NCBI RefSeq assembly: GCF_026001925.1
Contig: NZ_AP021869.1
Span: forward strand, 1,860,001-1,924,000
Reading direction: 5' to 3'
DNA: 64,000 bases
Source: Vibrio gangliei
GTDB lineage: Bacteria > Pseudomonadota > Gammaproteobacteria > Enterobacterales > Vibrionaceae
The notes under the pieces are model-generated. The model was not told the DNA's origin, searched no databases, and saw nothing but the letters and a program-made list of their open reading frames with translations. This document shows, piece by piece, positions 1-8,476 of this stretch. The position numbers and the translations under genes were made by a program. Every line of letters begins with the position of its first letter. Positions within the stretch are counted from its first letter, which is position 1.

Positions 1-219
1 GCACACAGGGCGTACTTTTTTACCTTGTGCTTCTACATCCGACAGCACCGTTTCCATTAATACCTTTCCGCAACCCTGGCCACGCAATTCATCAGGAACA
101 AAAGTATGAGTGATGGTCAGAACCCCATTACTTTCTAGATAATCTAAATGTGCCCAAAAATTATCGGCCACTTCCACCTCATAACGACATAAAGATGAAT
201 CATGCTTAAAGTTCGCCAT
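1..219 (-). CDS. GNAT-family N-acetyltransferase, C-terminus outside window
   Basis: Only the first 73 codons are in the window; the gene runs off the left edge. The start is the ATG at 219-217, preceded by a clear AGGAGTAG ribosome binding site. The product begins MANFKHDSSLCRYEVEV and contains RGQGCGKVLM, the acetyl-CoA pyrophosphate-binding loop of GNAT proteins. Its small size and the end of the visible part (KVRPVC) fit the short YjdJ-like CG acetyltransferase family. The substrate is unknown. It lies downstream of gpt on the same strand but is separated from it by a strong terminator, so it is probably an independent transcript. Confidence 0.75.
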   Translation of the reverse strand, partial: MANFKHDSSLCRYEVEVADNFWAHLDYLESNGVLTITHTFVPDELRGQGCGKVLMETVLSDVEAQGKKVRPVC

Positions 220-310
220 TATCTACTCCTGTAAAGTCATCAAATCAACTCGTTCGACGATTGTTAGTTAACCTCACTAGAATAGCGTGAATCGGTTTGA
301 TCTTACCAAT

Positions 311-343
311 AAAAAACCCTGCACCGATATGGGTACAGGGTTT
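311..343 (-). terminator. Rho-independent terminator after gpt
   Basis: Read on the minus strand, a stem of AAACCCTG plus ACC pairing with GGT plus CAGGGTTT (314-343) is followed directly by a run of T (311-316). It lies about 50 bp after the gpt stop codon and would end the permease-gpt transcript. Confidence 0.8.
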
Positions 344-390
344 AAATATAATCAAATTAATCATCTATAACCAAAAGGCTTGGCGAGAGA

Positions 391-855
391 TTACTTTTGC
401 TTACGATTCACTGGCTCTTCAAATTGAAGCGTCATATCCCAAGGTTGCTCGATCCAAGTATCTTGAGGAATATCAACGATGTACTCATCCACAAGCTCTT
501 GACCTGCCGGTTTTGCACAAACTGTCACCAATTTCGCTTTCGGATACATTTTACGAATATGACGTGCCGTATCACCACTGTCGACTAAATCATCAACAAT
601 CAGGAAACCTTCACCATCACCTTCGATAGTTTTAAGCACACGCATATCACGTTGATGATCATGGTCGTAGCTTGAGATACAAATGGTATCAACGTAACGG
701 ATGCCCAGTTCACGCGCTAAAATCGCAGCAGGTACTAAACCACCACGGCTCACACCAACAATACCTTTCCACTGCTCAGCTGGCATTTGCTTGGCCGCTA
801 ATTGACGACAATACATTTGCATGTTGTCCCAAGTGATAATGAATTTGTTACTCAT
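391..855 (-). CDS. gpt: Xanthine-guanine phosphoribosyltransferase
   Basis: This 154-aa protein transfers phosphoribose from PRPP to guanine, xanthine or hypoxanthine to make nucleotides. It shows the PRPP-binding signature [14 protein letters not shown] at residues 84-97 and the VSRGG loop at 35-39, and it has the usual length of bacterial Gpt (about 152-155 aa). It starts at the ATG at 855, 52 bp after the stop of the purine permease on the same strand, so the two are probably co-transcribed as an uptake-and-salvage pair. The enzyme acts at the cytoplasmic face of the membrane in known relatives. A terminator follows at 311-343. Nothing is unusual in the sequence. Confidence 0.95.
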   Translation of the reverse strand: MSNKFIITWDNMQMYCRQLAAKQMPAEQWKGIVGVSRGGLVPAAILARELGIRYVDTICISSYDHDHQRDMRVLKTIEGDGEGFLIVDDLVDSGDTARHIRKMYPKAKLVTVCAKPAGQELVDEYIVDIPQDTWIEQPWDMTLQFEEPVNRKQK

Positions 856-907
856 AATATAAAACCTGCTTTGTTTTTGTTTCTAAGATGCAACAGCACT
901 TTGGCTA

Positions 908-2203
908 TTAAGCACCTGTAAGAATGAATTTCAACAAGAAAACGATAGCCAATACCCAAACACCAGGATGCACATCGCGTGCCTTACCGCTCAATAATTT
1001 GATAGCTGCGTAAGTCACAAAGCCCATCGCAATACCTTCTGCAATCGAGAAAGTCAGTGGCATTAATAAGCAAACCACAGCAACAGGAGCCGCTTCACTT
1101 AGGTCATCCCATTGAATGTTCACTAAGCCTGAAAGCATCAAGATTGCCACGTAGAATAATGCACCGGTAGTCGCATAGGCTGGCACCATACCCGCTAATG
1201 GCGAGAAGAATAAAGCAAGAAGGAACAAAATGCCAACCACAACTGCAGTTAAACCAGTGCGGCCACCAACAGCTACACCCGCTGTACTTTCTACATAAGA
1301 CGTTGTGTTTGATGTACCCAATAATGCACCAATTGACGTTGCCGTTGAGTCAGCTAAAAGCGCTTTGTTTAAACGAGGAATTTTGCCATCTTTACCCACA
1401 AAGCCCGCCTTATTTGCTACACCAACCAGAGTACCGGCTGTGTCAAACAAATCGACAAATAAGAACGCAAATACAACTGAAATCAAGCCCACATCAAAGA
1501 TAGATGAAAAGTCTAACTGTAAGAAAGTCGGAGCCATGCTTGGTGGAAGAGAAACGATACCATGGTATGCGACATCACCAGCGATAACACCAATCGCGGT
1601 AATAGCAAGAATGGCGATCATAACTGCTGCTTTAAAGCCACGGTGTACCAATACGATGGTTAATACGAAGCCTAACGCACCTAAAATAGCAGGAAGAGAG
1701 GTTAAATCACCCACACCAACCAGTGTTGCTGGGTTACCAACTACAATACCTGCGTTTTTAAGTGAAATAAGCGCAAGGAATAAACCGATACCCGCTGAAA
1801 TACCTAAGCGTAATGACATAGGAATAGAATTGATAATCAACTCACGGATTTTGAATAGGCTTAAAATAATGAAAAGTACACCAGAACAGAATACTGCCGC
1901 CAGTGCGACTTGCCATGTGTGCCCCATACCGAGTACAACGGTATAGGTAAAAAATGCATTCAAACCCATACCCGGTGCTTGAGCAATTGGGTAATTTGCA
2001 TAAAAGCCCATGATGAAACAGCCAATCGCTGCGGCCAAACAAGTCGCAACAAAAACTGAACCATGATCCATACCAGCTTGTGACAAAATTGCTGGGTTAA
2101 CAAAAATAATATAAGCCATCGTCAAAAACGTCGTAACGCCGGCTAAGACTTCGGTTTTCACGTTGGTGCCGTGCTCCGATAACTTAAATAATTTTTCTAA
2201 CAT
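908..2203 (-). CDS. NCS2-family purine permease (AzgA/PbuG/GhxP type)
   Basis: This 431-aa, multi-spanning inner-membrane protein belongs to the AzgA-like branch of nucleobase transporters, which import adenine, guanine or hypoxanthine with protons. Family landmarks are the N-terminal segment TEVLAGVTTFLTMAYIIFVN, the motif APGMGLNAFFTYTVV near residues 75-90 and NTTSYVESTAGVAVGGRTG in the second half. The length is normal. It is followed closely by gpt, which would trap the imported bases as nucleotides. A 20-bp palindrome resembling a PurR operator lies about 34 bp upstream of the start. Which purine is preferred cannot be told from the sequence. Confidence 0.9.
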   Translation of the reverse strand: MLEKLFKLSEHGTNVKTEVLAGVTTFLTMAYIIFVNPAILSQAGMDHGSVFVATCLAAAIGCFIMGFYANYPIAQAPGMGLNAFFTYTVVLGMGHTWQVALAAVFCSGVLFIILSLFKIRELIINSIPMSLRLGISAGIGLFLALISLKNAGIVVGNPATLVGVGDLTSLPAILGALGFVLTIVLVHRGFKAAVMIAILAITAIGVIAGDVAYHGIVSLPPSMAPTFLQLDFSSIFDVGLISVVFAFLFVDLFDTAGTLVGVANKAGFVGKDGKIPRLNKALLADSTATSIGALLGTSNTTSYVESTAGVAVGGRTGLTAVVVGILFLLALFFSPLAGMVPAYATTGALFYVAILMLSGLVNIQWDDLSEAAPVAVVCLLMPLTFSIAEGIAMGFVTYAAIKLLSGKARDVHPGVWVLAIVFLLKFILTGA

Positions 2204-2236
2204 GATGTATTCCTAAAGTGTGCGTGTAGCAATTTT

Positions 2237-2256
2237 AAACGATTGCGCAATCGTTT
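2237..2256. promoter_or_regulatory. Probable PurR operator upstream of the purine permease
   Basis: A perfect 20-bp palindrome, AAACGATTGCGCAATCGTTT, lies 34 bp upstream of the permease start. Shifted frames through it (for example GCGCAATCGTTTGAAT) match the PurR consensus ANGCAANCGNTTNCNT with two mismatches, on either strand. Position and the purine function of the operon support a PurR operator; regulation itself is inferred. Confidence 0.5.
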
Positions 2257-2494
2257 GAATAAAAAGGCGTGTAGTTTTCCAAATTCTGATCACGAAAGCA
2301 ATCTGAATCTACTCAAAACACGCATTTATTTATCTATTTACCGTCTATATCCAAGCAACTTCAAGATGTAAGTTCAGCAGGAATAAAACAAGCTTTAAGC
2401 AAGGCAAATTGGACAGCTCATGCTGCCAATCGGACATTGCAAGCTAAGTTATTAATAATATTATAAATATAGATTTTTAAAGCTACGAACACCA

Positions 2495-2597
2495 TTTTCA
2501 TTACCCCAAAATAAAAAACGCCACCTAAACAGTAGGTGGCGGTAGAAATATTGCCAAAGTAGGCAGTAAAATTCTCAACAAAAGGGGGTAATGAAAA
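2495..2597 (-). ncRNA. Nested inverted repeat with internal terminator; possible attenuator or small RNA
   Basis: Two perfect 13-bp arms, TTTTCATTACCCC (2495-2507) and its complement (2585-2597), enclose a second hairpin. The inner stem CGCCACCTA/TAGGTGGCG (2519-2541) is followed on the minus strand by six T residues (2513-2518), a convincing rho-independent terminator. No gene ends here, so the terminator must stop a short non-coding transcript or a leader that starts farther right. The region lies about 300 bp upstream of the purine permease on the same strand. I do not recognise a known riboswitch in it. Confidence 0.45.
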
Positions 2598-3069
2598 CAA
2601 AAGGTAGTTCTTCTTGGAGAGTGATTGTTACAAACTCATCAACAACAAAAACACAAAACCTGTTGACCTCAGAAAAAATCAATGTGTGCCATGATTCTCA
2701 AGAAGTGATGAGATAATACACAAATGGTAATTTAATTACAACCTATATTTCTACTAAAGCCAAAAATACGCACAAAAACCCAATGCGATCACATTGTTTG
2801 GTAGTTTAATTACCAAATATAAGGTTTCAATCTATTCCTCGTACCGATGAATCGACTTTTTATTACCATAGAAATATCAGCTTCCTGCTGTACATCTTGC
2901 CAATGAAGTAGCATTATTCTATTCATATAAAGTACAGCGCTATTACGCCCTAATCAGACTTTAGCGTTACCTAAATTCTAAACACTTTATTGAGATGATA
3001 ATTTGCCACTATCGTCTGCTTGGCTTTTACACTCAATAAACGGTCATCTCATTCTATTAGGAGTCACTT
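2598..3069. other. Intergenic region before pepD
   Basis: No gene is visible here. An AT-rich hairpin TTTGGTA/TTACCAAA lies near 2800-2820. The AGGAG ribosome binding site for pepD is at 3059-3063. The pepD promoter presumably lies here but I cannot place it with confidence. Confidence 0.4.
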
Positions 3070-4749
3070 GTGTCTAATCAACCTTCTGAAATCAGCCAAC
3101 TGTCCCCCCAACCAGTTTGGCAATTCTTCGATAAAATTTGCTCTATTCCACACCCATCAAAGCATGAAGAAGCACTTGCGCAATACATCGTTGAATGGGC
3201 TCAATCTCAGAACCTACCTGTAAAACGTGATGACGCTGGTAATGTATTCATTTCAAAACCAGCGACAACGGGTATGGAAAATAAGAAAAAAGTGGTATTC
3301 AGCCAACTGTCCCCCCAACCAGTTTGGCAATTCTTCGATAAAATTTGCTCTATTCCACACCCATCAAAGCATGAAGAAGCACTTGCGCAATACATCGTTG
3401 AATGGGCTCAATCTCAGAACCTACCTGTAAAACGTGATGACGCTGGTAATGTATTCATTTCAAAACCAGCGACAACGGGTATGGAAAATAAGAAAAAAGT
3501 GGTATTACAGGCTCATATCGACATGGTGCCTCAGAAAAATGAAGACACCGTGCATGACTTCACTAAAGATCCTATTCAACCTTATATCGATGGCGAATGG
3601 GTTACCGCGAAAGGCACAACTCTAGGTGCTGATAATGGCATGGGCATGGCGTCTTGTTTAGCCGTTCTAGCCTCAACAGACATCAAACATGGCCCACTTG
3701 AAGTTTTACTCACCATCGACGAAGAAGCCGGTATGACAGGTGCATTTGCACTAAAAGAGGGCTGGTTAGATGCTGACATTCTACTAAATACCGACTCAGA
3801 GCAAGAAGGCGAAGTTTACATGGGCTGCGCTGGCGGCGTAAATGCATCCATCATTTTTGACCTAGAACGTGAAGCTATGCCAGCCGATCATACTGTCGTT
3901 AAACTTGCCGTAAAAGGTCTAAAAGGCGGCCACTCTGGTTGTGATATTCACACTGGCCGTGGTAATGCCAACAAATTTCTAGCTCGTTTCCTTGCAAATC
4001 AAGCGAATGAATTTGGCCTGCGTGTGATTGAATTCCAAGGTGGCAGCCTTCGCAATGCCATCCCACGTGAAGCATCTGTCATTATCGCTGTACCAACGGC
4101 TCAACAATCAGCATTAGCACAAGCCTTTGAGCAATATACACAATTAGTACAACAAGAACTCGGTAAAGTGGAAACAGGCCTGACTTCTCAAATCAGCGAT
4201 GCAAGCTCTCCATTCTCGCCGTTTACCCAATCAGTACAATCGCGCTTTATTGCCACACTGAATGCTTGTCCAAACGGCGTGATCCGTATGGATGATAACA
4301 TTGAAGGCGTGGTTGAAACGTCATTAAACGTTGGTGTTATTACGACGGAAGAAAATAAGCTGACCATTCTTTGTTTGATCCGCTCTTTAATTGATTCAGG
4401 TCGCGAGCAGGTTGAAGGTACATTGACGTCATTGGCTCAGCTTGCTAACGCACACATCCAGTTCGATGGGGCTTACCCTGGTTGGAAGCCAGATGCTGAT
4501 TCTGAAATCATGCATATTTTCCGCGATGTTTATGAAGGTATTTACGGCAAGAAACCAAACATTATGGTCATTCATGCGGGTTTAGAATGTGGCCTATTTA
4601 AGAAGCCTTACCCTAATATGGATATGATTTCTTTCGGACCAACCATCAAATTCCCACACTCGCCTGATGAGAAAGTCGAAATCGCCAGTGTTGGCCTTTA
4701 CTGGGAACAAATGATTGCAGTTCTAGAGAATATTCCGGAAAAAGCGTAA
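3070..4749 (+). CDS. pepD: Cytosol non-specific dipeptidase (aminoacyl-histidine dipeptidase), with internal duplication
   Basis: PepD is an M20-family zinc dipeptidase that splits dipeptides, including those with D-amino acids or histidine. The protein is 559 aa rather than the usual 485-490, because residues 9-77 are repeated exactly as 78-146: an in-frame 207-bp tandem duplication. After the second copy the sequence follows PepD closely: metal-site HID at 149-151 (about 80-82 in normal numbering), GTTLGADNGMGMA, DEEAGMTGAF, NTDSEQEGEVYMGC. The GTG start at 3070 follows AGGAG and matches other PepD N-termini (SQLSPQPVW). The extra 69 residues repeat the first part of the catalytic domain, so folding and activity are uncertain. 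Confidence 0.93.
   Translation: MSNQPSEISQLSPQPVWQFFDKICSIPHPSKHEEALAQYIVEWAQSQNLPVKRDDAGNVFISKPATTGMENKKKVVFSQLSPQPVWQFFDKICSIPHPSKHEEALAQYIVEWAQSQNLPVKRDDAGNVFISKPATTGMENKKKVVLQAHIDMVPQKNEDTVHDFTKDPIQPYIDGEWVTAKGTTLGADNGMGMASCLAVLASTDIKHGPLEVLLTIDEEAGMTGAFALKEGWLDADILLNTDSEQEGEVYMGCAGGVNASIIFDLEREAMPADHTVVKLAVKGLKGGHSGCDIHTGRGNANKFLARFLANQANEFGLRVIEFQGGSLRNAIPREASVIIAVPTAQQSALAQAFEQYTQLVQQELGKVETGLTSQISDASSPFSPFTQSVQSRFIATLNACPNGVIRMDDNIEGVVETSLNVGVITTEENKLTILCLIRSLIDSGREQVEGTLTSLAQLANAHIQFDGAYPGWKPDADSEIMHIFRDVYEGIYGKKPNIMVIHAGLECGLFKKPYPNMDMISFGPTIKFPHSPDEKVEIASVGLYWEQMIAVLENIPEKA
3092..3505 (+). repeat. Perfect 207-bp tandem duplication inside pepD
   Basis: The segment from 3092 to 3298 is repeated from 3299 to 3505 with no difference that I can see. 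The unit is 69 codons, so the frame is kept. The absence of divergence means the duplication is recent or was created during assembly or culture. Confidence 0.95.
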
Positions 4750-4771
4750 TCACGTCTCTCGGCTAACGTTT

Positions 4772-4802
4772 CTCGTTTCTCGCTCCCAATTCGAGAAACG
4801 AG
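4772..4802. terminator. Hairpin between convergent pepD and dinB remnant
   Basis: CTCGTTTCTCG (4772-4782) and CGAGAAACGAG (4792-4802) form a perfect 11-bp stem with a 9-nt loop, between the ends of two convergent genes. There is no strong T tract on either side, so termination is plausible but not certain. Confidence 0.5.
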
Positions 4803-4821
4803 ATTCGACAACCGAATATCG

Positions 4822-5840
4822 TTATATCAAACACAGCTGCCTTTCTAGCTCTTCAGGCTTTAACATCACATTCACACCTAACAATCTGATCTCCCTTCCC
4901 TTTTGCCTTTTCAATACTTCTTGTAACAAAGGATAGAAATCGTCGAGATTAAAGACACGAAAGTTATGCTCAATCGTGGTTTGTTGGAAATCGGCAAATT
5001 TCACTTTGATGCCCTGTTTCGTAATTTGTTTTTGCGGCGACGCTTTAATTAACCGTCTTTCCAACTCTGGATAGAGCCTTTGTTCAATAACCTGCCAACA
5101 TTCTTCAAAGGTCGAAATATTTTCACTAAAGGTTCGTTCTACCCCAACAGACTTTCTGTTTCGCTCAACCACCACTTCCCTAAGATCTATCCCATGGCTT
5201 TTCTTCCACAAAGATGCTCCTTGTAAACCAAATCGGCGTAATAATTCCGCATAGTTAGACTGGCGCACATCAAGGCAAGTATAGAGCCCGGCTTGGTGCA
5301 GCTTTTCAATGCTCACTTTACCGACACCTGGGATTTTTTCTAATGGCAGAGCATCAATGGTTTGCTGCACCTTATCAGGGGTAATAACGGTCAAACCATT
5401 TGGCTTATTCATATCTGAAGCGATTTTGGCCAAGAACTTCAAAGGGGCAACGCCAGCCGATGCTGTCAGATTGAGTTCTCTTTCGATATCAGCACGTATC
5501 GCTTGAGCAATTAAAGTGGCAGAGCCATGTAACATGGTGCTGTCGGTGACATCCAAATACGCTTCATCTAATGACAAGGGTTCAATCAAATGCGTATAAC
5601 GGGAAAATATTTCTCGGATCTGATGTGACACTTGTCGATACACATCCATTCGTCCCGGCACTAAAACAAGGTTAGGACAAAGTTGATAGGCTTTTGCAGT
5701 AGGTAAAGCAGAGCGCACGCCATATTTTCTCGCGATATAGTTACAAGTGCTGATCACACCACGTTGCTTGCTATTCCCCCCTACCGCAAGTGGAACATGG
5801 CGATATTCGGGAAAATCTCGCATCTCCACTGCAGCATCGC
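4822..5840 (-). pseudogene. dinB: DNA polymerase IV, 3' part of the backbone dinB, cut off by island insertion
   Basis: This is the large part of a Y-family translesion polymerase gene. The open frame from an internal ATG (5829) gives 335 aa with the second catalytic motif SLDEAYLD and the helix-hairpin-helix KIPGVGKVS, through to a normal C-terminus. What is missing is the first about 14 residues, including the DxD metal site of the DMDCF motif. Just upstream of the ATG, codons GCT GCA GTG GAG still encode AAVE, the usual continuation of that motif; then homology stops at about 5840. The missing start is at 50874-50915, joined to the intact promoter and LexA box. Without the first aspartates the product should be inactive. 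Confidence 0.93.
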
Positions 5841-5992
5841 AAAACTAACGGGTATAAAGTGTAATTAAACTCGTATACATAACTATTTTATTTTTATAAC
5901 AATTAGTTAAAAATAAAAATAAACTTACATATTCCGCTTACAAAAAAATCTGAAAAAATGCCAAAATATTGGGACTAATTTACTTACAAATT

Positions 5993-7054
5993 TTACCAAT
6001 TCAAACTCATCTGTGTATCTAACTGAAATTCCTTGTGCTCTAAGCCAACAGATAACCCAATAAGACGTATCCCTCGCCCTTTGGAGCGCGACAACGCTTC
6101 TTTTAATAAAATAGAAAAAAATGTTTTATCAAGACCAATTTGTTTATGTTCAACCGTTGTTTGCTGAAAATCATCAAACTTAAGCTTAATTCCTTGACGT
6201 ATTATTGTTTTTTCATGGGCAATATTATTAAATCGCCTTTCAAGTTCTTGGTACAAAAACTCAATAGATTCTAAACATTCTTGCTCAGTCTGGATATCTT
6301 GAGCGAATGTTCTTTCTACTCCCAACGACTTTCTTATTCTTGTAGGATTAACTTCCCTTCTATCAATGCCATGACAACGGTCCCATAAAGAATTGCCAAA
6401 TTTACCAAACTGCTTAAGTAGCATGCGTTGATCATAGTTTTTTACATCAATACCTTTATACAAGCCTAGAGCATTTAATTTATCAAGAGTTACCTTTCCA
6501 ACTCCTGGTATTTTTCCTAAGTCTAATTCATCAACAAAACATTCTAGTTCGTCAGGTGTAATGACACAGATCCCATTAGGTTTATTAATATCTGAAGCAA
6601 CCTTCGCCACAAACTTAATTGAAGCAACCCCTGCACTTGCAGTCAGGTTTAGCTCTGATTCAATAGACTTACGTATATCCTGTGCGATTAGAGTTGCTGA
6701 ACCTCTAAACAGACTTGAATTACTTACATCTAGATAGGCTTCATCAAGAGACAGGGGCTCAATAAGATCAGTATAGCGAGAGAAGATCTCATGAATCTGC
6801 TGGGATACGGCTTTATATTTTTCCATATTTCCAGGGATAACTTTGAGATTTGGGCATAGTTTCAAGGCTTGAGCTGTAGCCATTGCTGAGCGAACTCCAT
6901 ATTCCCGAGCAATATAGTTACATGTAGAAATTACTCCACGCCGCTCCCGAGAACCACCGATTGCTAAAGGTATTGTTCTAAATTCAGGATTATCTCTCAT
7001 CTCAACAGCAGCAAAGTAGCAATCAAGATCTATGTGAATAATTTTACGATTCAT
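5993..7054 (-). CDS. dinB: DNA polymerase IV carried by the island
   Basis: This is a complete 353-aa Y-family DNA polymerase for error-prone translesion synthesis. It begins MNRKIIHIDLDCYFAAVEMRD, so the first metal-binding aspartates are present, and continues with SLDEAYLD and the helix-hairpin-helix KIPGVGKVT. It is clearly homologous to the interrupted backbone dinB but diverged throughout, so it was not produced by a recent local duplication. It starts about 46 bp downstream of a good LexA box. Its location at the island end, beside the gene that the island destroys, suggests that it compensates for the lost copy. Its stop codon lies at the short direct repeat shared with the other island end. 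Confidence 0.95.
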   Translation of the reverse strand: MNRKIIHIDLDCYFAAVEMRDNPEFRTIPLAIGGSRERRGVISTCNYIAREYGVRSAMATAQALKLCPNLKVIPGNMEKYKAVSQQIHEIFSRYTDLIEPLSLDEAYLDVSNSSLFRGSATLIAQDIRKSIESELNLTASAGVASIKFVAKVASDINKPNGICVITPDELECFVDELDLGKIPGVGKVTLDKLNALGLYKGIDVKNYDQRMLLKQFGKFGNSLWDRCHGIDRREVNPTRIRKSLGVERTFAQDIQTEQECLESIEFLYQELERRFNNIAHEKTIIRQGIKLKFDDFQQTTVEHKQIGLDKTFFSILLKEALSRSKGRGIRLIGLSVGLEHKEFQLDTQMSLNW

Positions 7055-7099
7055 ATCATTCAGAAAATAGGCTTAGTGATCCAAACACCCATCAGAACA

Positions 7100-7115
7100 C
7101 TGTTTATAAACACAG
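7100..7115. promoter_or_regulatory. LexA box of the island dinB
   Basis: CTGTTTATAAACACAG fits CTGT-N8-ACAG, the SOS box recognised by LexA in gammaproteobacteria, and is extended by A on the left and TAT on the right. It lies 46 bp upstream of the dinB start. Confidence 0.85.
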
Positions 7116-7270
7116 TATAGTAAATACTAATATAACATGCACTAAAAAATAATATTTGTCCTGCCGTAAATTCGCAAAAAGGGGACTACAGATGGACTAG
7201 AATGAAATCTAACTAAATTGAAAAGAAGGACTAACGATGAAATTGTATAGACTTTGTAAACATCCCTTTT

Positions 7271-8083
7271 TTAGTGGCATTCAAAATTAGAGTTTTCTCG
7301 TTGCTGTGATTTTGCTAAATACTCCCATGGAGTTAAATCATTCAATGAGTCATGTGGCCGTTCATGGTTATATTCATTTAACCAATTTTCCGTTAATTCG
7401 AGAACTTCATTTAATGTTTTAAAGACATACATATTCAAAATGGCATCTCGGTATGTTCTGTTAAAGCGTTCAATATATGAATTCTGTGTTGGTTTCTCTG
7501 GTTTGATAAACTCGAGCTCAACACCGTTGAGCTCTGCCCAATCAGCTAATTGAACTGAAATAAATTCAGGGCCATTATCCATTCTTATCTTTTCTGGATA
7601 ACCACGCCAAGCAACAACGCGATCAAGGACTCGAAGTACACGAGTTGTGGGTAAGCTCAAATCAATCTCTATTGCGAGCGCTTCACGATTAAAATCGTCC
7701 AACAGATTAAAAGTACGAAAACGTCGACCGCACATTAATGAATCGCTCATAAAATCCATAGACCAGCACACATTAGCTTTCTCTGGAACGCAGAGTGATG
7801 CAGGGTTTCTGTTTGGTAATCGTTTTTTACCTCTGCGACGCAAATTTAGATTTAATAAGCGGTACACTCGGTGTACACGTTTGTGATTCCATTTATGCTG
7901 CCAACGCCTCAGTGTTTTAAATAACTTACTAAAGCCATAAGCAGGATAGCGCTCTACTGCCTTTTGAAGAGCACAAATGATTTCATCATCTCGATGAGGA
8001 TTTGATTGATACCGATAAACTGAGTCGCTAATGTCAACAACTCGGCAAGCTCTGCGTAAGCTGACATTATGTGCTTTTCGCAC
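7271..8083 (-). CDS. IS3-family transposase, orfB
   Basis: This 270-aa orfB contains the rve-type DDE integrase domain: WSMDF for the first Asp, RMDNGPEF for the second and NSYIERFNRTYRDAILN for the Glu, with ENWLNEYNHERPHDSLN typical of IS3 OrfB C-termini. It would normally be made as an OrfAB fusion by frameshifting; a run of seven A residues followed by GC on the minus strand (about 8120-8129) is the likely slip site. Because orfA is cut by the Tn7-like insertion, no active fusion transposase can be made from this copy. Confidence 0.93.
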   Translation of the reverse strand: MRKAHNVSLRRACRVVDISDSVYRYQSNPHRDDEIICALQKAVERYPAYGFSKLFKTLRRWQHKWNHKRVHRVYRLLNLNLRRRGKKRLPNRNPASLCVPEKANVCWSMDFMSDSLMCGRRFRTFNLLDDFNREALAIEIDLSLPTTRVLRVLDRVVAWRGYPEKIRMDNGPEFISVQLADWAELNGVELEFIKPEKPTQNSYIERFNRTYRDAILNMYVFKTLNEVLELTENWLNEYNHERPHDSLNDLTPWEYLAKSQQRENSNFECH

Positions 8084-8115
8084 ATAACCAACGAGCTCAC
8101 GGCGAACCGATGGCT

Positions 8116-8182
8116 TTACAGCTTTTTTTCAATAACATCTTTGAGAATAGAATGATCTAAACTCAAATCGGCATACATCTGC
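8116..8182 (-). pseudogene. IS3-family orfA, C-terminal fragment
   Basis: The minus strand encodes MYADLSLDHSILKDVIEKKL and a stop, the conserved end of IS3-type OrfA. Its N-terminal part ends in RRLKQM at 40989. The Tn7-like element entered between these parts, at the TCTGC sequence. Confidence 0.88.
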
Positions 8183-8331
8183 TGTAGGAAAGGAATAAAG
8201 TTTCATACTAAACAGACAAGTAACCCTGTTCGTACCGTTATTAGAATAAATGTGACCAGAAATAAAGATCCATACTAAATGCTATTACGAAGTCTGAATT
8301 GAGCTAAAACTGAGTATTAAAGTATCATACT
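8183..8331. repeat. Left end of Tn7-like element with three TnsB-type sites
   Basis: Sites GGAATAAAGTTTCATACT (8192-8209), GAAATAAAGATCCATACT (8259-8276) and GTATTAAAGTATCATACT (8314-8331) are direct repeats with wide spacing, as in the Tn7 left end. The last site is identical, in inverse orientation, to the third site of the right end. Confidence 0.85.
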
Positions 8332-8393
8332 GGTACGACAGAATCGCTCGGTGATCACACACTGAAAATCCGTATCGTAACTCGGAAATGGAC

Positions 8394-8426
8394 AAAAGCC
8401 ATTTAGTAAATTGCAATAAATGGCTT
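8394..8426 (-). terminator. Terminator after the DsbD-like gene
   Basis: AAGCCATTTA (8396-8405) pairs with TAAATGGCTT (8417-8426); on the minus strand the stem is followed by TTTTG. It lies about 50 bp after the dsbD-like stop codon. Confidence 0.6.
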
Positions 8427-8476
8427 CTATCAGATTAGTAAAAGTATTTTAAAGTCGTAGTATTTTGATATTGGTT

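Larger units (their letters stand above)
7255..8182 (-). mobile_element. IS3-family element, left part (split by the Tn7-like shell)
   Basis: The end TGTAAACATCCC at 7255 pairs with the matching inverted end at 41257-41268, and CTT flanks both outer sides (7252-7254 and 41269-41271) as a 3-bp target duplication. Joined with 40994-41268 it makes an IS of about 1.2 kb with orfA and orfB, normal for the IS3 family (IS407/IS51-like by orfA sequence). It is interrupted within orfA at 8182/8183. Confidence 0.9.

Noticed and set aside
2500..2720. Purine riboswitch upstream of the purine permease
   Set aside because: The conserved junction and loop sequences of purine aptamers are not found on either strand; only a hairpin and terminator are present.
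4822..5829. The 335-aa frame could be a functional polymerase starting at ATG 5829
   Set aside because: It lacks the DMDCF motif with the first metal-binding aspartates, and the missing codons with their promoter are found at 50874-50965. It is better called a remnant.
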